From assembly GCA_012728155.1 (NCBI GenBank), contig JAAYFR010000187.1, forward strand, positions 1 through 11,978: DNA of 11,978 bases, written 5' to 3'. The notes below the pieces were generated by a model that did not search any database, had not been told where the DNA came from, and saw only the letters and a program-made list of their open reading frames with translations. The position numbers and the translations under genes were made by a program. Position 1 is the first letter of the stretch; each line of letters starts with the position of its first letter. This document shows, piece by piece, positions 1 to 8,274 of this stretch. The DNA comes from Bacteroidales bacterium (GTDB lineage: Bacteria; Bacteroidota; Bacteroidia; Bacteroidales; Dysgonomonadaceae).

Positions 1-467
1 ACAAGTTTTCTGTTGAGTTTAAGGTTGGGTTTCTGGTTCGCCCTAAACAGGAACAGAGTAACTTTACGATCAATACATGGATATTTGTACCGAATAGTCT
101 GGATATCAATTCTGCCACCTATGAGAAAAGACATTTTTACAGGGATGTGAAGAGTTATATCAGATTGATAACTCCGGTATTCCTTTTAGATGAAATATCT
201 AAAGGAGAGGCAATTCCTCTGAGGAATTTGGAGAGGACATTTCATAAAATGGCAGGTGACTCCACCGGCGCAACTATTAGAGAGTATGAATCCCAGATAA
301 AAATGTTTACCGCGATCTTTAAAAGTGCTATCCGTAATGAGGTGGTTCTTTTACTGGATAAGAATGTCAAGGAGGATGTGGAATTTTTGGTTACCTCTTA
401 TGTGGAGAGCATCAGGGATATACTGATGAAATTCAGAGCTCTTCGGCAGATTTCCATGTTCCGATGA
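1..467 (+). CDS. Unrecognised protein, N-terminal part (5' end outside window; probably frameshifted into next ORF)
   Basis: The frame is open from base 3, with no start codon needed inside the window, and stops with TGA at 465-467; a GTG at 147 is internal. About 154 residues are visible. They are soluble-looking, with a beta-type stretch ending in TWIFVPNSLDI, then a segment containing HFYRDVKSYIRLITPVFLLDEI, then a charged helical region. I see no signal peptide or catalytic motif and cannot name the family. The stop overlaps the ATG of the next ORF (ATGA, 464-467). That could be translational coupling, but one extra T in the T run at 451-453 would make the reading frame run on as RQIFHVPMISSECLNYY with no break. 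I therefore think this and the next ORF are two halves of one gene of at least 477 codons. That it is coding is fairly sure; the split is uncertain. Confidence 0.6.
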   Translation, partial: KFSVEFKVGFLVRPKQEQSNFTINTWIFVPNSLDINSATYEKRHFYRDVKSYIRLITPVFLLDEISKGEAIPLRNLERTFHKMAGDSTGATIREYESQIKMFTAIFKSAIRNEVVLLLDKNVKEDVEFLVTSYVESIRDILMKFRALRQISMFR

Positions 468-1435
468 TTTCTTCCGAATGCCTTAATTACTATTCTTTCG
501 CAGATGAGTATATCAGTAATTTGGTCGACCAGAGGAGCTGTTATCTGATAGGCTTTTTACAGTCGAAAAAAAACAGGAGGTTTAAAAGATCAATCACTCT
601 TCTCTCCTCGCTTTGGCAGGAAGAGGCGGCATATCGTAAAGAGAGGGGATACATTAGTGTCGATAAGGATAATCCGGTTAAAAATAGGGAATTTATTTTT
701 CGAAGGAGGATATTGAAGAAATATATCGAAAGCGATCTCTTTCTATATGCACGTAAGAAGAGGGAGGGCATATTGGTGGAACAGGTCTATTATAGTCTTG
801 CAGCCGGTCTCTCCATGGTTTTTGCCACTGCCATAGCTTTCTCGTTTCAGATGAAATTCGGCAACTTCACGATGCCGCTATTTATTGCTCTGGTGGTAAG
901 CTATATGCTGAAAGACCGTATCAAAGAATTGATGCGTTATTATTTTGCCCACAAACGGCTTAACCGCTATTTCGACAATAAAACCAAAATAGGAATCAAG
1001 GATGCGTCTATAGGCTGGATCAAAGAGGGTGTTGACTTCATTTCAGAGGAGAAGGTGCCGGAGGAAGTGATGAGTTTAAGGAACCGTACTCCTCTGGTAG
1101 AGGCGGAAAATCGGATTACGGACGAAAAAATAATACTCTATCGTAAGCAGGTGTTTTTAGATCGGGTGGAAATAAGCAAAAACAGTGATTACCAGATAGC
1201 CGGAATAAATGATATCATGCGCTTTCATCTGTCGCGTTTCATGCAAAAAACAGATAATCCCGAAGAGGCGATCTATTATCTTGACGACGAAGGTGACTCC
1301 GTGGAGATATATGGTAAAAAGATCTACTATTTGAATATTCTCATGCAGTTGAAATTTGAGGATCAGGTCGATTACAAACGGTTCAGGGTAGCTTTTACCC
1401 AAGCAGGCATTGTGCGACTGGAAAATCTGACTTAG
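464..1435 (+). CDS. Unrecognised membrane-anchored protein, C-terminal part (two transmembrane segments)
   Basis: The ORF encodes 323 residues from ATG 464 to TAG 1433-1435. Residues 1-100 are helical and rich in Arg/Lys, with a WQEEAAYRKERGYI stretch. Two hydrophobic segments follow at about 108-129 and 133-149, separated by a very short turn, so this is a hairpin membrane anchor with both flanks on the same side. The remaining 170 residues are soluble, contain many alternating hydrophobic and charged residues, and end in VRLENLT. There is no signal peptide, ATPase or nuclease motif. The gene converges on hflX, leaving a 54-nt gap without a clear terminator hairpin. Sequence continuity across the 464 junction suggests its true N-terminus is the preceding ORF and that the ATG at 464 is only an internal Met. 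I do not recognise the family and assign no function. Confidence 0.65.
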   Translation: MISSECLNYYSFADEYISNLVDQRSCYLIGFLQSKKNRRFKRSITLLSSLWQEEAAYRKERGYISVDKDNPVKNREFIFRRRILKKYIESDLFLYARKKREGILVEQVYYSLAAGLSMVFATAIAFSFQMKFGNFTMPLFIALVVSYMLKDRIKELMRYYFAHKRLNRYFDNKTKIGIKDASIGWIKEGVDFISEEKVPEEVMSLRNRTPLVEAENRITDEKIILYRKQVFLDRVEISKNSDYQIAGINDIMRFHLSRFMQKTDNPEEAIYYLDDEGDSVEIYGKKIYYLNILMQLKFEDQVDYKRFRVAFTQAGIVRLENLT

Positions 1436-1489
1436 TGGCAGATCGCCTTTGGCTGTCTTGTCGATTTCATTACCGGAGAAGCAACATCA

Positions 1490-2713
1490 CTATTCCACCT
1501 CGTAATGTTGATAGAGGAAATCGTTATAGGGAAAACGGGTGATATGGATCTCCTTCACCTTGTCGTAGATCATCTCTTTCAGGCTGTCGATATTCGTTTT
1601 CTCCTTGGCTGAAATAAAGAGGCAATTTTCATTCATTTTTTGCATCCAGGTCTGTCTCAATTCGTCGAGTGTATAATTCTCCCGTTTTTTTGGTGTGAGG
1701 TCGTCCTCATCTTTTGGCACATGCGAAAATGCATCGATCTTATTGAAAACAAGGATAGTGGGTTTTTCGGTTTCGTCGATTTCAAACAGTGTTTTTTCCA
1801 CAATTGCTATCTGCTCTTCAAAGGCAGGATGAGAAATATCCACTATATGTATCAGGATATCCGCCTCTCGTACCTCGTCGAGCGTCGATTTGAACGACTC
1901 GATCAGATGGGTGGGGAGTTTGCGGATAAAACCGACGGTATCGGTCAGCAGGAAAGGTAGGTTCTCGATAGTCACTTTGCGCACGGTGGTGTCGAGTGTG
2001 GCAAAGAGTTTGTTTTCAGCAAAAACTTCACTTTTACTCAGCAGCGTCATCAAGGTGGACTTTCCTACGTTGGTATATCCTACTAACGCTACACGTACCA
2101 ATTTCCCCCGATTTTTGCGCTGGACAGTTTTTTGCTTGTCGATATCTTTCAACTCCTGCTTCAGGCGGGCTATTTTGTCGAGGATAATGCGGCGGTCGGT
2201 CTCCAATTGGGTCTCTCCCGGTCCGCGCATGATGGTGCCTCCTCCCCCCCGTTGCCGTTCGAGGTGCGTCCACATACGGGTAAGCCGTGGCAAGAGGTAC
2301 TGGTATTGTGCCAGTTCCACCTGCGCTTTGGCATGTGCCGTTTGTGCGCGCATTGCGAATATATCGAGGATAAGGCTGGTGCGGTCCATGATGCGGATTG
2401 ACAGCTCTTTCTCGATATTGCGGAGTTGCCGCGCCGATAGTTCGTCGTCGAAAATGACCACTCCCACCTCGTTCTCCTCTTCTTTTACGTAGTTCTCAAT
2501 CTCCTGCAGCTTTCCACTACCCACAAAGGTTACGGTATTGGGTATATCTAATCGCTGTACAAAACGTTTTATAGGGATAAGTCCCGCCGTTTCGGCCAGA
2601 AAGGCCAGCTCATCGAGGTATTCATTCACCCTCTCCTCATTCTGATCGGGTGTGATAAGGCCTGCTAAAACGGCATTTTCTTTTTTTATTTCGTTTGTAA
2701 TGAAATCTTTCAT
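1490..2713 (-). CDS. hflX: Ribosome-associated GTPase HflX
   Basis: HflX is a cytoplasmic GTPase that binds the 50S subunit and splits stalled or hibernating ribosomes under stress. The product is 407 residues. The N-terminal HflX domain (about 1-150) contains VTFVGSGKLQEI and ends in the hallmark LPRLTRMWTHLERQRGGGG and RGPGETQLETDRR (163-175), followed by a coiled coil (about 176-200). The G domain has G1 GYTNVGKST (212-220), switch I Thr in ATLDTTVRK, G3 DTVGF (258-262), G4 NKID (324-327) and G5 SAK (368-370). I chose the ATG at 2713 because the protein then begins MKDFITNEIKKENAVLAGLIT, as expected for the family, and starts 16 nt after the stop of the upstream gene; the ATG at 2746 would overlap that gene. 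It is the last gene of the minus-strand unit mnmA-barrel gene-hflX and all key residues are present. Confidence 0.96.
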   Translation of the reverse strand: MKDFITNEIKKENAVLAGLITPDQNEERVNEYLDELAFLAETAGLIPIKRFVQRLDIPNTVTFVGSGKLQEIENYVKEEENEVGVVIFDDELSARQLRNIEKELSIRIMDRTSLILDIFAMRAQTAHAKAQVELAQYQYLLPRLTRMWTHLERQRGGGGTIMRGPGETQLETDRRIILDKIARLKQELKDIDKQKTVQRKNRGKLVRVALVGYTNVGKSTLMTLLSKSEVFAENKLFATLDTTVRKVTIENLPFLLTDTVGFIRKLPTHLIESFKSTLDEVREADILIHIVDISHPAFEEQIAIVEKTLFEIDETEKPTILVFNKIDAFSHVPKDEDDLTPKKRENYTLDELRQTWMQKMNENCLFISAKEKTNIDSLKEMIYDKVKEIHITRFPYNDFLYQHYEVE

Positions 2714-2729
2714 ATTTCGCCATTCAAAT

Positions 2730-3230
2730 TTAAAACCAGAACCCAATCCCAGTGGTAACCAACAATTGGGAGTAACCAGGTATAAATTGGTATTTTAATT
2801 CGAAGTTAGCCCGTATCCTATAGGCAATATCGTATTGAAAGCCAAGTCCGAGATTTGCTCCCGGTCGGTGTTTTCTCCAGCTATTTTTACTGGCATTGTC
2901 GCTCTTTGGAGGATTGTACTTCCATTGAGAGTAGTGGAACCCGGCAATCGGATATAATGAGGTGGCGTAGGAAATCGGTAAGATATAGTGTGCATCGCCA
3001 TCCGTCATCCACATACTTTCCCCTTTCACTTCCAAAAAAGAGGTGAATGATGGAGCGAAGCGAATATTGTTGGTATAATAGTAATGGGCATGTACACCGG
3101 CTCCCATGCTCTTGGTGGTTGCTCCATATCCCGCATGTACACCCAATCCGAAGGTGCCTTCGAATTGCGCCTGCATTCTTGGAATGAACAGCAGGGAAAA
3201 AAGGGAAGTTAAAATAAAAAATCGTTTCAT
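2730..3230 (-). CDS. Small outer-membrane beta-barrel protein
   Basis: The product is 166 residues. It starts with a Sec signal peptide: MKR, then a hydrophobic core FFILTSLFSLLFI, with likely cleavage near residue 21 (after RMQA). The mature part is made of alternating aromatic and small residues typical of barrel strands (GTFGLGVHAGYG, AGVHAHYYYT, YPIAGFHYSQW, GANLGLGFQYD, FELKYQF) and ends GIGFWF, a C-terminal Phe as recognised by the BAM machinery. The length suits an 8-strand barrel. It resembles the loosely defined outer membrane beta-barrel/OmpW-like group; I cannot assign a substrate. It lies 34 nt after mnmA and 16 nt before hflX on the same strand, so it is probably co-transcribed with two translation-related genes, with no evident functional link. 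Confidence 0.85.
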   Translation of the reverse strand: MKRFFILTSLFSLLFIPRMQAQFEGTFGLGVHAGYGATTKSMGAGVHAHYYYTNNIRFAPSFTSFLEVKGESMWMTDGDAHYILPISYATSLYPIAGFHYSQWKYNPPKSDNASKNSWRKHRPGANLGLGFQYDIAYRIRANFELKYQFIPGYSQLLVTTGIGFWF

Positions 3231-3264
3231 ATTTCTATTGTTCAGGATTCAAAAATCTACTTAG

Positions 3265-4329
3265 TCAACAAATCATTCCGCTTCCGAGACAGAGTTGCTT
3301 CTCCTTATCGTAAATCACCCCGAATTGACCGGCCGCGATACCCTGTATGGGTTCGGAAGAGTGGATGCTGTATAGCTCACCAATCTTTGAAATTTTTCCG
3401 GATGTGAACTCCGGCGTATGCCTTATCTTGAAGGTGATATCCTTCTCATCGTTAAAATCGCCCCAGATATCTTTGGTGATAAATTCAAAACCTTGCAGGT
3501 GAACAACTTCACCATACTGCTGTTTCGTATCGTACCCTTTGGAGACATAGACGATATTTCTCGCAATATCTTTTTTGATGACGAACCAGGGACCGCCACT
3601 CAACCCAAGTCCCTTCCGTTGGCCGATGGTGTGGAACCAAAATCCTTGGTGTTTGCCGAGGATATTGCCGCTCTCCTTTTCTACGATAAGCCCCTCTCGC
3701 TTGCCTAAATAGCGCTCAATGAAGTCGTTGTAGTTCACTTTCCCCAGAAAGCAAATTCCTTGACTGTCTTTTCGTTGGGCCGACGGCAATTTCTCCCGGG
3801 TGGCGATGGCACGCACCTCCGATTTAAGCAGATTCCCGATGGGAAACATCAGTTTTGATACCTGAATATAACTTATCTGTCCCAAGAAATAGGTCTGGTC
3901 CTTTATATGGTCTTTTGCTGTGGAAAGCCAGGTCAACCCATCCTGTTCCGTTGTGGTAGCATAATGGCCGGTAGCTATCTTGTCGAACTGATGACCCCAT
4001 CTCTGTTCAAAAACACCGAACTTGATCAGTTTGTTGCACATCATATCGGGGTTGGGAGTCAATCCTCGCTTCACCGAATCGATGGTATAGCGTACCACAC
4101 TCTCCCAATACTCTTCGTGCAACGAGACCTATTCGAAACGGCAGCCATATTTTCTGGCAATATAAGATACGATCTCAATATCCTCTTCGGAGGGGCAATC
4201 GATATAGCCATCTTTATCCTCCATCCCTATCTTGATATAGAAGATGGTAGGATCGTAGCCCATCTCCTTCAACTGATGTACCACAACCGAACTGTCCACT
4301 CCTCCTGACACCAACGCCGCTATCTCCAT
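3265..4329 (-). pseudogene. mnmA: tRNA-specific 2-thiouridylase MnmA, interrupted by an in-frame TAG at codon 67
   Basis: MnmA adds sulfur to U34 of tRNA-Lys, -Glu and -Gln, using ATP and persulfide sulfur. The frame spans 354 codons, the usual length, from ATG 4329 to TGA 3265-3267. Codons 1-66 carry the ATP-binding PP-loop (SGGVDSS, 8-14). Codon 67 is TAG (4129-4131), and the same frame resumes at once with VSLHEEYWESVVRYTID. The rest holds both catalytic cysteines, in NPDMMCNK (codon 98) and KDSQGICFLG (codon 193), plus IGQRKGLGLSGGPWFV and the C-terminal GQFGVIYD and GSGMI segments. A 66-residue product would have no catalytic cysteine. A restart at TTG 4122 would give 285 residues lacking the PP-loop, so neither piece should work alone. 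Everything else is intact, which suggests a very recent mutation or a sequence error. It is first in the unit with the barrel gene and hflX. Confidence 0.92.
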
Positions 4330-4350
4330 TTTACATCAATTTGTGACATA

Positions 4351-4358
4351 CAAAGGTA
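4351..4358 (-). promoter_or_regulatory. Probable -7 box of the mnmA promoter
   Basis: On the minus strand this reads TACCTTTG, a full match to the Bacteroidota -7 element TAnnTTTG, 21 nt before the mnmA ATG. The expected -33 TTTG is poor (TTCC at the 19-nt spacing), so this is a half-site match only. It would drive mnmA, the barrel gene and hflX. Confidence 0.5.
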
Positions 4359-4427
4359 CAAATAAGAATTGAATCATGGAAAATGGAATTTATTGCTTAA
4401 AATAAACGGAAAAGAAAAAAATAGTAT

Positions 4428-4435
4428 TACCTTTA
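4428..4435 (+). promoter_or_regulatory. Weak candidate -7 box for recJ
   Basis: TACCTTTA matches TAnnTTTG except for the last base and faces recJ, about 130 nt before its ATG. No TTTG lies at the right distance upstream. It is listed because the divergent gap 4330-4564 must hold a recJ promoter and this is the best match I can find there. Nothing else is convincing in that gap. Confidence 0.25.
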
Positions 4436-4564
4436 CAACTTCGGAATGGTATATCGATATGTCATTACTGAGATCATCTACTGCCGGACTTTTTAGATAT
4501 CCGGTTGCAGTGCTCCCCGAAGTGGATTCGGGATTCGAGAGAGAAAAGAAAAAAAACGATATAA

Positions 4565-6280
4565 ATGACTTACAGGTGGAATTATTCAGCCCTTACAAAC
4601 GACCAAAAAAACAAAAAAGATGAATTAGCGAAAGAGTTAAATTTACATCCCGTCCTTGCGGAACTGCTTATCAAAAGAGGTATTGAGACAAAGGAGAAAG
4701 CAACCGGATTCTTGCATCCTAAACTCGAAGACTTACACGACCCTTTTCTTCTGCCCGATATGGATTTAGCAATTCGAAGGATTGAAAAAGCGCTGGGAAA
4801 TAAAGAGCGAATTTTAATTTACGGAGACTATGATGTAGATGGTACTACTGCCGTTTCGTTGGTGTACAAGTTCTTTCGGGGAATAACAAACAATATTGAT
4901 TATTATATTCCGGATCGGTATGATGAAGGGTATGGCATCTCGTTTCAAGGAATCGATTATGCCGTTGAGACAGGAGTAAAACTCGTAATCTCTCTCGATT
5001 GTGGCATCAAGGCTGTAAATAAGGTGGCCTATGCCAAAGAAAAAAACATTGATTTTATCATTTGCGATCATCATATGCCGGATGATCAACTCCCTGATGC
5101 CGTAGCAGTTGTAGATGCGAAACGGTTAGATTCTACCTATCCCTATAGCGACTTGTCGGGTTGTGGAGTAGGGTTCAAGCTGGTACAGGCTTTTTCACAA
5201 CAAAATGGCTATCCTTTTTCAGAGATAGAGCCGCTACTCGACTTGGTGGCGGTAAGTATTGCTTCCGATATTGTTCCGCTGACGGGTGAGAATCGCATCC
5301 TGATGTACCATGGGCTGAAGCAGCTTAACTCTAATCCCAGCTTTGGATTGAGGGGTATCATTGAGATATGTGGATTACAGCGCAAACATATTACCGTCAA
5401 CGATATCGTCTTCAAGATAGGACCGCGCATCAATGCCTCCGGGCGGATGATGAACGGCAAGGAGGCGGTGGACCTGATGATTGAAAATGATATGACTTCT
5501 GCCAGGGAGAAAAGCAAGAATATTGATACATACAATGAAAATCGGCGTGAGCTGGACAAGAAAATCACCGACGAGGCGATCACATATATCGAGAGCCATA
5601 TCGAAATGATTCAACAGAAGAGCATTGTAATTTATAATGAAACTTGGCATAAGGGGATAGTGGGGATTGTGGCATCGAGGCTGACCGAAAAATATTATCG
5701 TCCGGCGGTTGTGCTCACCAAATCGGGTGAGATGATCTCCGGATCGGCTCGCTCCGTCCCCGGGTTTGATGTCTATAAAGCGATTGAGTCGTGTCGCGAT
5801 ATCTTAGAAAATTTTGGAGGTCATACCTATGCCGCAGGGCTTACGCTGCGAGAAGAGAACCTGAAGGAGTTCACCGAGCGGTTTAACATGCTCTCTTTTG
5901 ATGGGGTAGAGGCGAGAATGATGTTGCCTCAGATTACGGTAGATGCGGAGATATCCCTTTCACAAATCACCCCGACGCTCATAGACGAACTCGATCTGTT
6001 CAATCCTTTTGGCCCTGAAAATGAAAACCCCATATTTCTTACCAAAGAGGTATATGATGCCGGGAACAGTAGGCTTGTGGGAAAAGAGAACCGCCATATT
6101 AAGCTGGAAATCGTAGATAAGACAGTAGAGAGGCCTTTCCCCGGCATAGCCTTTAGCCAGCATGATTTTTATCAACGCATCAAATCCGGGTTGCCGGTGG
6201 ATATTTGTTATACTATTGAAGAAAACAGACATGGCTCCAATTTATTTACCCAGCTTATTATAAGGGATATAAAGGAGTAA
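4565..6280 (+). CDS. recJ: Single-stranded-DNA-specific 5'-3' exonuclease RecJ
   Basis: RecJ degrades single-stranded DNA 5' to 3' in recombination (RecF pathway), base excision and mismatch repair, using Mn/Mg. The product is 571 residues, normal for the family. The DHH domain has motif I GDYDVDGTTA (87-96), DCG (145-147), motif III CDHHMP (167-172) and SGCGVGFKL (198-205). GPRINASGRM (286-295) follows. The DHHA1 part has WHKGIVGIVASRL (361-373), SGSARSVPGFDVY and GGHTYAAGLTL (418-428). A C-terminal OB-like region completes it. All metal-binding Asp/His motifs are present. The ATG at 4565 gives MTYRWNYSALT, the expected start of Bacteroidales RecJ. An upstream reading frame (4369-4623) overlaps it by 59 nt and is not supported. 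recQ begins 18 nt downstream, so the two are very likely one operon: RecQ unwinds and RecJ digests. Confidence 0.97.
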   Translation: MTYRWNYSALTNDQKNKKDELAKELNLHPVLAELLIKRGIETKEKATGFLHPKLEDLHDPFLLPDMDLAIRRIEKALGNKERILIYGDYDVDGTTAVSLVYKFFRGITNNIDYYIPDRYDEGYGISFQGIDYAVETGVKLVISLDCGIKAVNKVAYAKEKNIDFIICDHHMPDDQLPDAVAVVDAKRLDSTYPYSDLSGCGVGFKLVQAFSQQNGYPFSEIEPLLDLVAVSIASDIVPLTGENRILMYHGLKQLNSNPSFGLRGIIEICGLQRKHITVNDIVFKIGPRINASGRMMNGKEAVDLMIENDMTSAREKSKNIDTYNENRRELDKKITDEAITYIESHIEMIQQKSIVIYNETWHKGIVGIVASRLTEKYYRPAVVLTKSGEMISGSARSVPGFDVYKAIESCRDILENFGGHTYAAGLTLREENLKEFTERFNMLSFDGVEARMMLPQITVDAEISLSQITPTLIDELDLFNPFGPENENPIFLTKEVYDAGNSRLVGKENRHIKLEIVDKTVERPFPGIAFSQHDFYQRIKSGLPVDICYTIEENRHGSNLFTQLIIRDIKE

Positions 6281-6298
6281 AAAAGAGGGCGTTCGCGT

Positions 6299-8257
6299 AT
6301 GCCACCGGATCTTTTCCATCATATACTTCGTGAAAATTGGGGATATTCCTCATTTCGACCTTTGCAGGAAGAGATTATCCACTCTATTTGGGAGGGCAGG
6401 GATACTTTGGGGTTAATGCCTACCGGTGGAGGTAAATCATTGACTTTCCAAGTGCCGGTAATGGCCATGAAAGGGATTTGTCTGGTGGTGACGCCACTGA
6501 TCGCATTGATGAAAGACCAGGTGGATAACCTCCGTGAGCGGGGTATCAAGGCGGCAGCTGTCTATTCGGGTATGTCTCGGTATGAGATTATCACCACACT
6601 CGAAAACTGCATTTTCGGAGATTATAAATTTCTCTATATCTCTCCCGAACGGCTCTCCTCAGAAATTTTTATCACAAAGTTGCAGGCAATGGATGTATGC
6701 CTGTTGGTAGTGGATGAGTCGCATTGCATCTCGCAATGGGGATATGATTTCCGTCCCTCTTACCTGAAGATTGCGGAGATCCGCAAGCTGCTGGAGGGAA
6801 TTCCTTTGTTAGCCCTCACTGCTACTGCTACCGAAGAGGTGGTTGATGATATCCAGGAAAAATTGCTCTTCAAGGAGAAAAATCTCTTCAGGGTAAGTTT
6901 TGAACGAAAGAACTTATCGTATGTGGTGAGGAGTGTGGAGAACAAGATGGGGGAGCTGACACATATCCTCCAATCGGTTCCCGGATCGTCAATCGTCTAT
7001 GTGAGGAGCCGCCAGAAGACGTCGGAGGTTGCCCAGGCGCTACAAAGGGCCGGGATCTCCGCTAATTTCTTCCATGCAGGACTTTCCCATGAGGAGAAGG
7101 TGTTTCGTCAGAATGCATGGAAGATGGACGATTGCAGGGTGATGGTGGCTACCAATGCTTTCGGGATGGGTATCGACAAACCCGATGTACGCACGGTAGT
7201 CCATTTGGATCTTCCCAACTCACTCGAAGAATATTTTCAAGAAGCCGGTCGCGCGGGACGTGACGGTGAGCGCTCCTATGCGATTATCCTATATACGAAG
7301 AGCGATAGTGGCAAATTGAAAAAGAGGATAGCGGACTCGTTCCCAACTCGCGATTTTGTGTTGAGGGTCTATGAAGCATTGGGGAATTATTTCCAGGTTG
7401 CAGTCGGAGCCGGATTTAACGATGTGTATGATTTCGGTCTGCAAGAGTTTTGCCAGCCCTATAAACTCCCTTTCCTGCAAACCCACCATGCGCTTAAAAT
7501 ATTGGAGCTCTCCGGTTATATTGAATATACCGAAGAGATTGACGTACGTTCCAGAATACGGTTTTTGCTTTATCGGGACGATATCTATTCTCTCCATTTG
7601 GAAAAGGAGATGGATGCGCTTGTGCATGCCATCCTGCGGAACTATACCGGTGTTTTTTCAGATGATGTTTATATCGACGAATCGCTGCTGGCAGTGAAGA
7701 CAGGAAAAAATCGCCACGAGGTGTGTGAGATGCTGATTGCCCTCTCCCGGGCAAAATATATCCGTTATATACCGCAGAAGAAAACCCCTTTTATTCTGTT
7801 TTCCACCTCCCGGGAAGAGACCCAATTCATCACTATTCCCCACAATGTGTACGAAGAGCGAAAGAAACGCTTTGAGAAGCGGATCTTCTCCATGATCGAT
7901 TATGCGGAGAAGAGAGATATCTGTCGCAGCAGGATGTTGTTGCACTATTTTGGGGAACGCTCCACGGAAGATTGCGGATGCTGCGATGTCTGCCTGCGAA
8001 AAAGCGTAACTGGCCTGCCTAATTACCTGTTCCTCCAGATAGGGAGCAAATTGAAAGCCCTTTTACAACAGCATGAATCGATGCGGTTCAATGAACTGGT
8101 GGATGCAGTCTCGGTAGAAGATAGAGAAGAGGAAGTTGAAGAAAATAGGAAGAGGGTTATTTCTGTACTCCGCTTTCTCATCGATTCAGGTGAAGTGACA
8201 CTGAATGATGATGTGGTTTCGCTGGAAGAAAAGAACAGTAACGGAAATACTCGGTAA
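6299..8257 (+). CDS. recQ: ATP-dependent DNA helicase RecQ
   Basis: RecQ is a 3'-5' superfamily 2 DNA helicase that prepares ends for recombination and processes stalled forks. The product is 652 residues. Motifs in order: motif 0 FRPLQEEII (19-27), Walker A PTGGGKS (41-47), Walker B DESH (139-142, instead of the usual DEAH), the RecQ aromatic-rich loop ISQWGYDFRPSY (144-155), LTATAT (173-178), ATNAFGMGIDKPDVR, and motif VI QEAGRAGRDG (314-323). A RecQ zinc site is formed by Cys 542, 559, 562 and 565 (CGCCDVC). A winged-helix-like region seems to lie before the zinc site (about 390-510), an order unlike E. coli RecQ. The last 80 residues are acidic and hold a short helical domain that does not clearly look like HRDC. 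Start ATG 6299 lies 18 nt after recJ. Stop TAA 8255-8257 comes 17 nt before the convergent tRNA gene. Confidence 0.95.
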   Translation: MPPDLFHHILRENWGYSSFRPLQEEIIHSIWEGRDTLGLMPTGGGKSLTFQVPVMAMKGICLVVTPLIALMKDQVDNLRERGIKAAAVYSGMSRYEIITTLENCIFGDYKFLYISPERLSSEIFITKLQAMDVCLLVVDESHCISQWGYDFRPSYLKIAEIRKLLEGIPLLALTATATEEVVDDIQEKLLFKEKNLFRVSFERKNLSYVVRSVENKMGELTHILQSVPGSSIVYVRSRQKTSEVAQALQRAGISANFFHAGLSHEEKVFRQNAWKMDDCRVMVATNAFGMGIDKPDVRTVVHLDLPNSLEEYFQEAGRAGRDGERSYAIILYTKSDSGKLKKRIADSFPTRDFVLRVYEALGNYFQVAVGAGFNDVYDFGLQEFCQPYKLPFLQTHHALKILELSGYIEYTEEIDVRSRIRFLLYRDDIYSLHLEKEMDALVHAILRNYTGVFSDDVYIDESLLAVKTGKNRHEVCEMLIALSRAKYIRYIPQKKTPFILFSTSREETQFITIPHNVYEERKKRFEKRIFSMIDYAEKRDICRSRMLLHYFGERSTEDCGCCDVCLRKSVTGLPNYLFLQIGSKLKALLQQHESMRFNELVDAVSVEDREEEVEENRKRVISVLRFLIDSGEVTLNDDVVSLEEKNSNGNTR

Positions 8258-8274
8258 GTGGCTGATAAGTAGTG

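Noticed and set aside
464..467. ATGA overlap taken as true translational coupling of two genes
   Set aside because: Kept only as the alternative: the restored frame after one added T reads too naturally across the junction.
2239..2250. C8 homopolymer (G8 on the coding strand) in hflX as a phase-variation tract
   Set aside because: It encodes the conserved Gly-rich loop after LERQR in HflX, is in frame, and sits in a housekeeping gene.
1890..2492. 200-codon plus-strand ORF antisense to hflX
   Set aside because: Composition is Ser/Arg/Cys-rich as expected of a mirror frame, and it lies wholly inside hflX, whose motifs are complete.
4120..4122. TTG restart giving a functional short MnmA
   Set aside because: The product would lack the ATP-binding PP-loop (codons 8-14), so it should not be active alone.
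4129..4131. TAG recoded as pyrrolysine or general TAG reassignment
   Set aside because: TAG ends hflX (1490-1492) and the first unit (1433-1435) as a normal stop, and the family shows no special residue at this site. A mutation or sequence error is far simpler.
4369..4623. 84-codon plus-strand ORF between mnmA and recJ
   Set aside because: It overlaps the well-supported recJ start by 59 nt in another frame, has no recognisable domain, and its end is just recJ coding sequence read out of frame.
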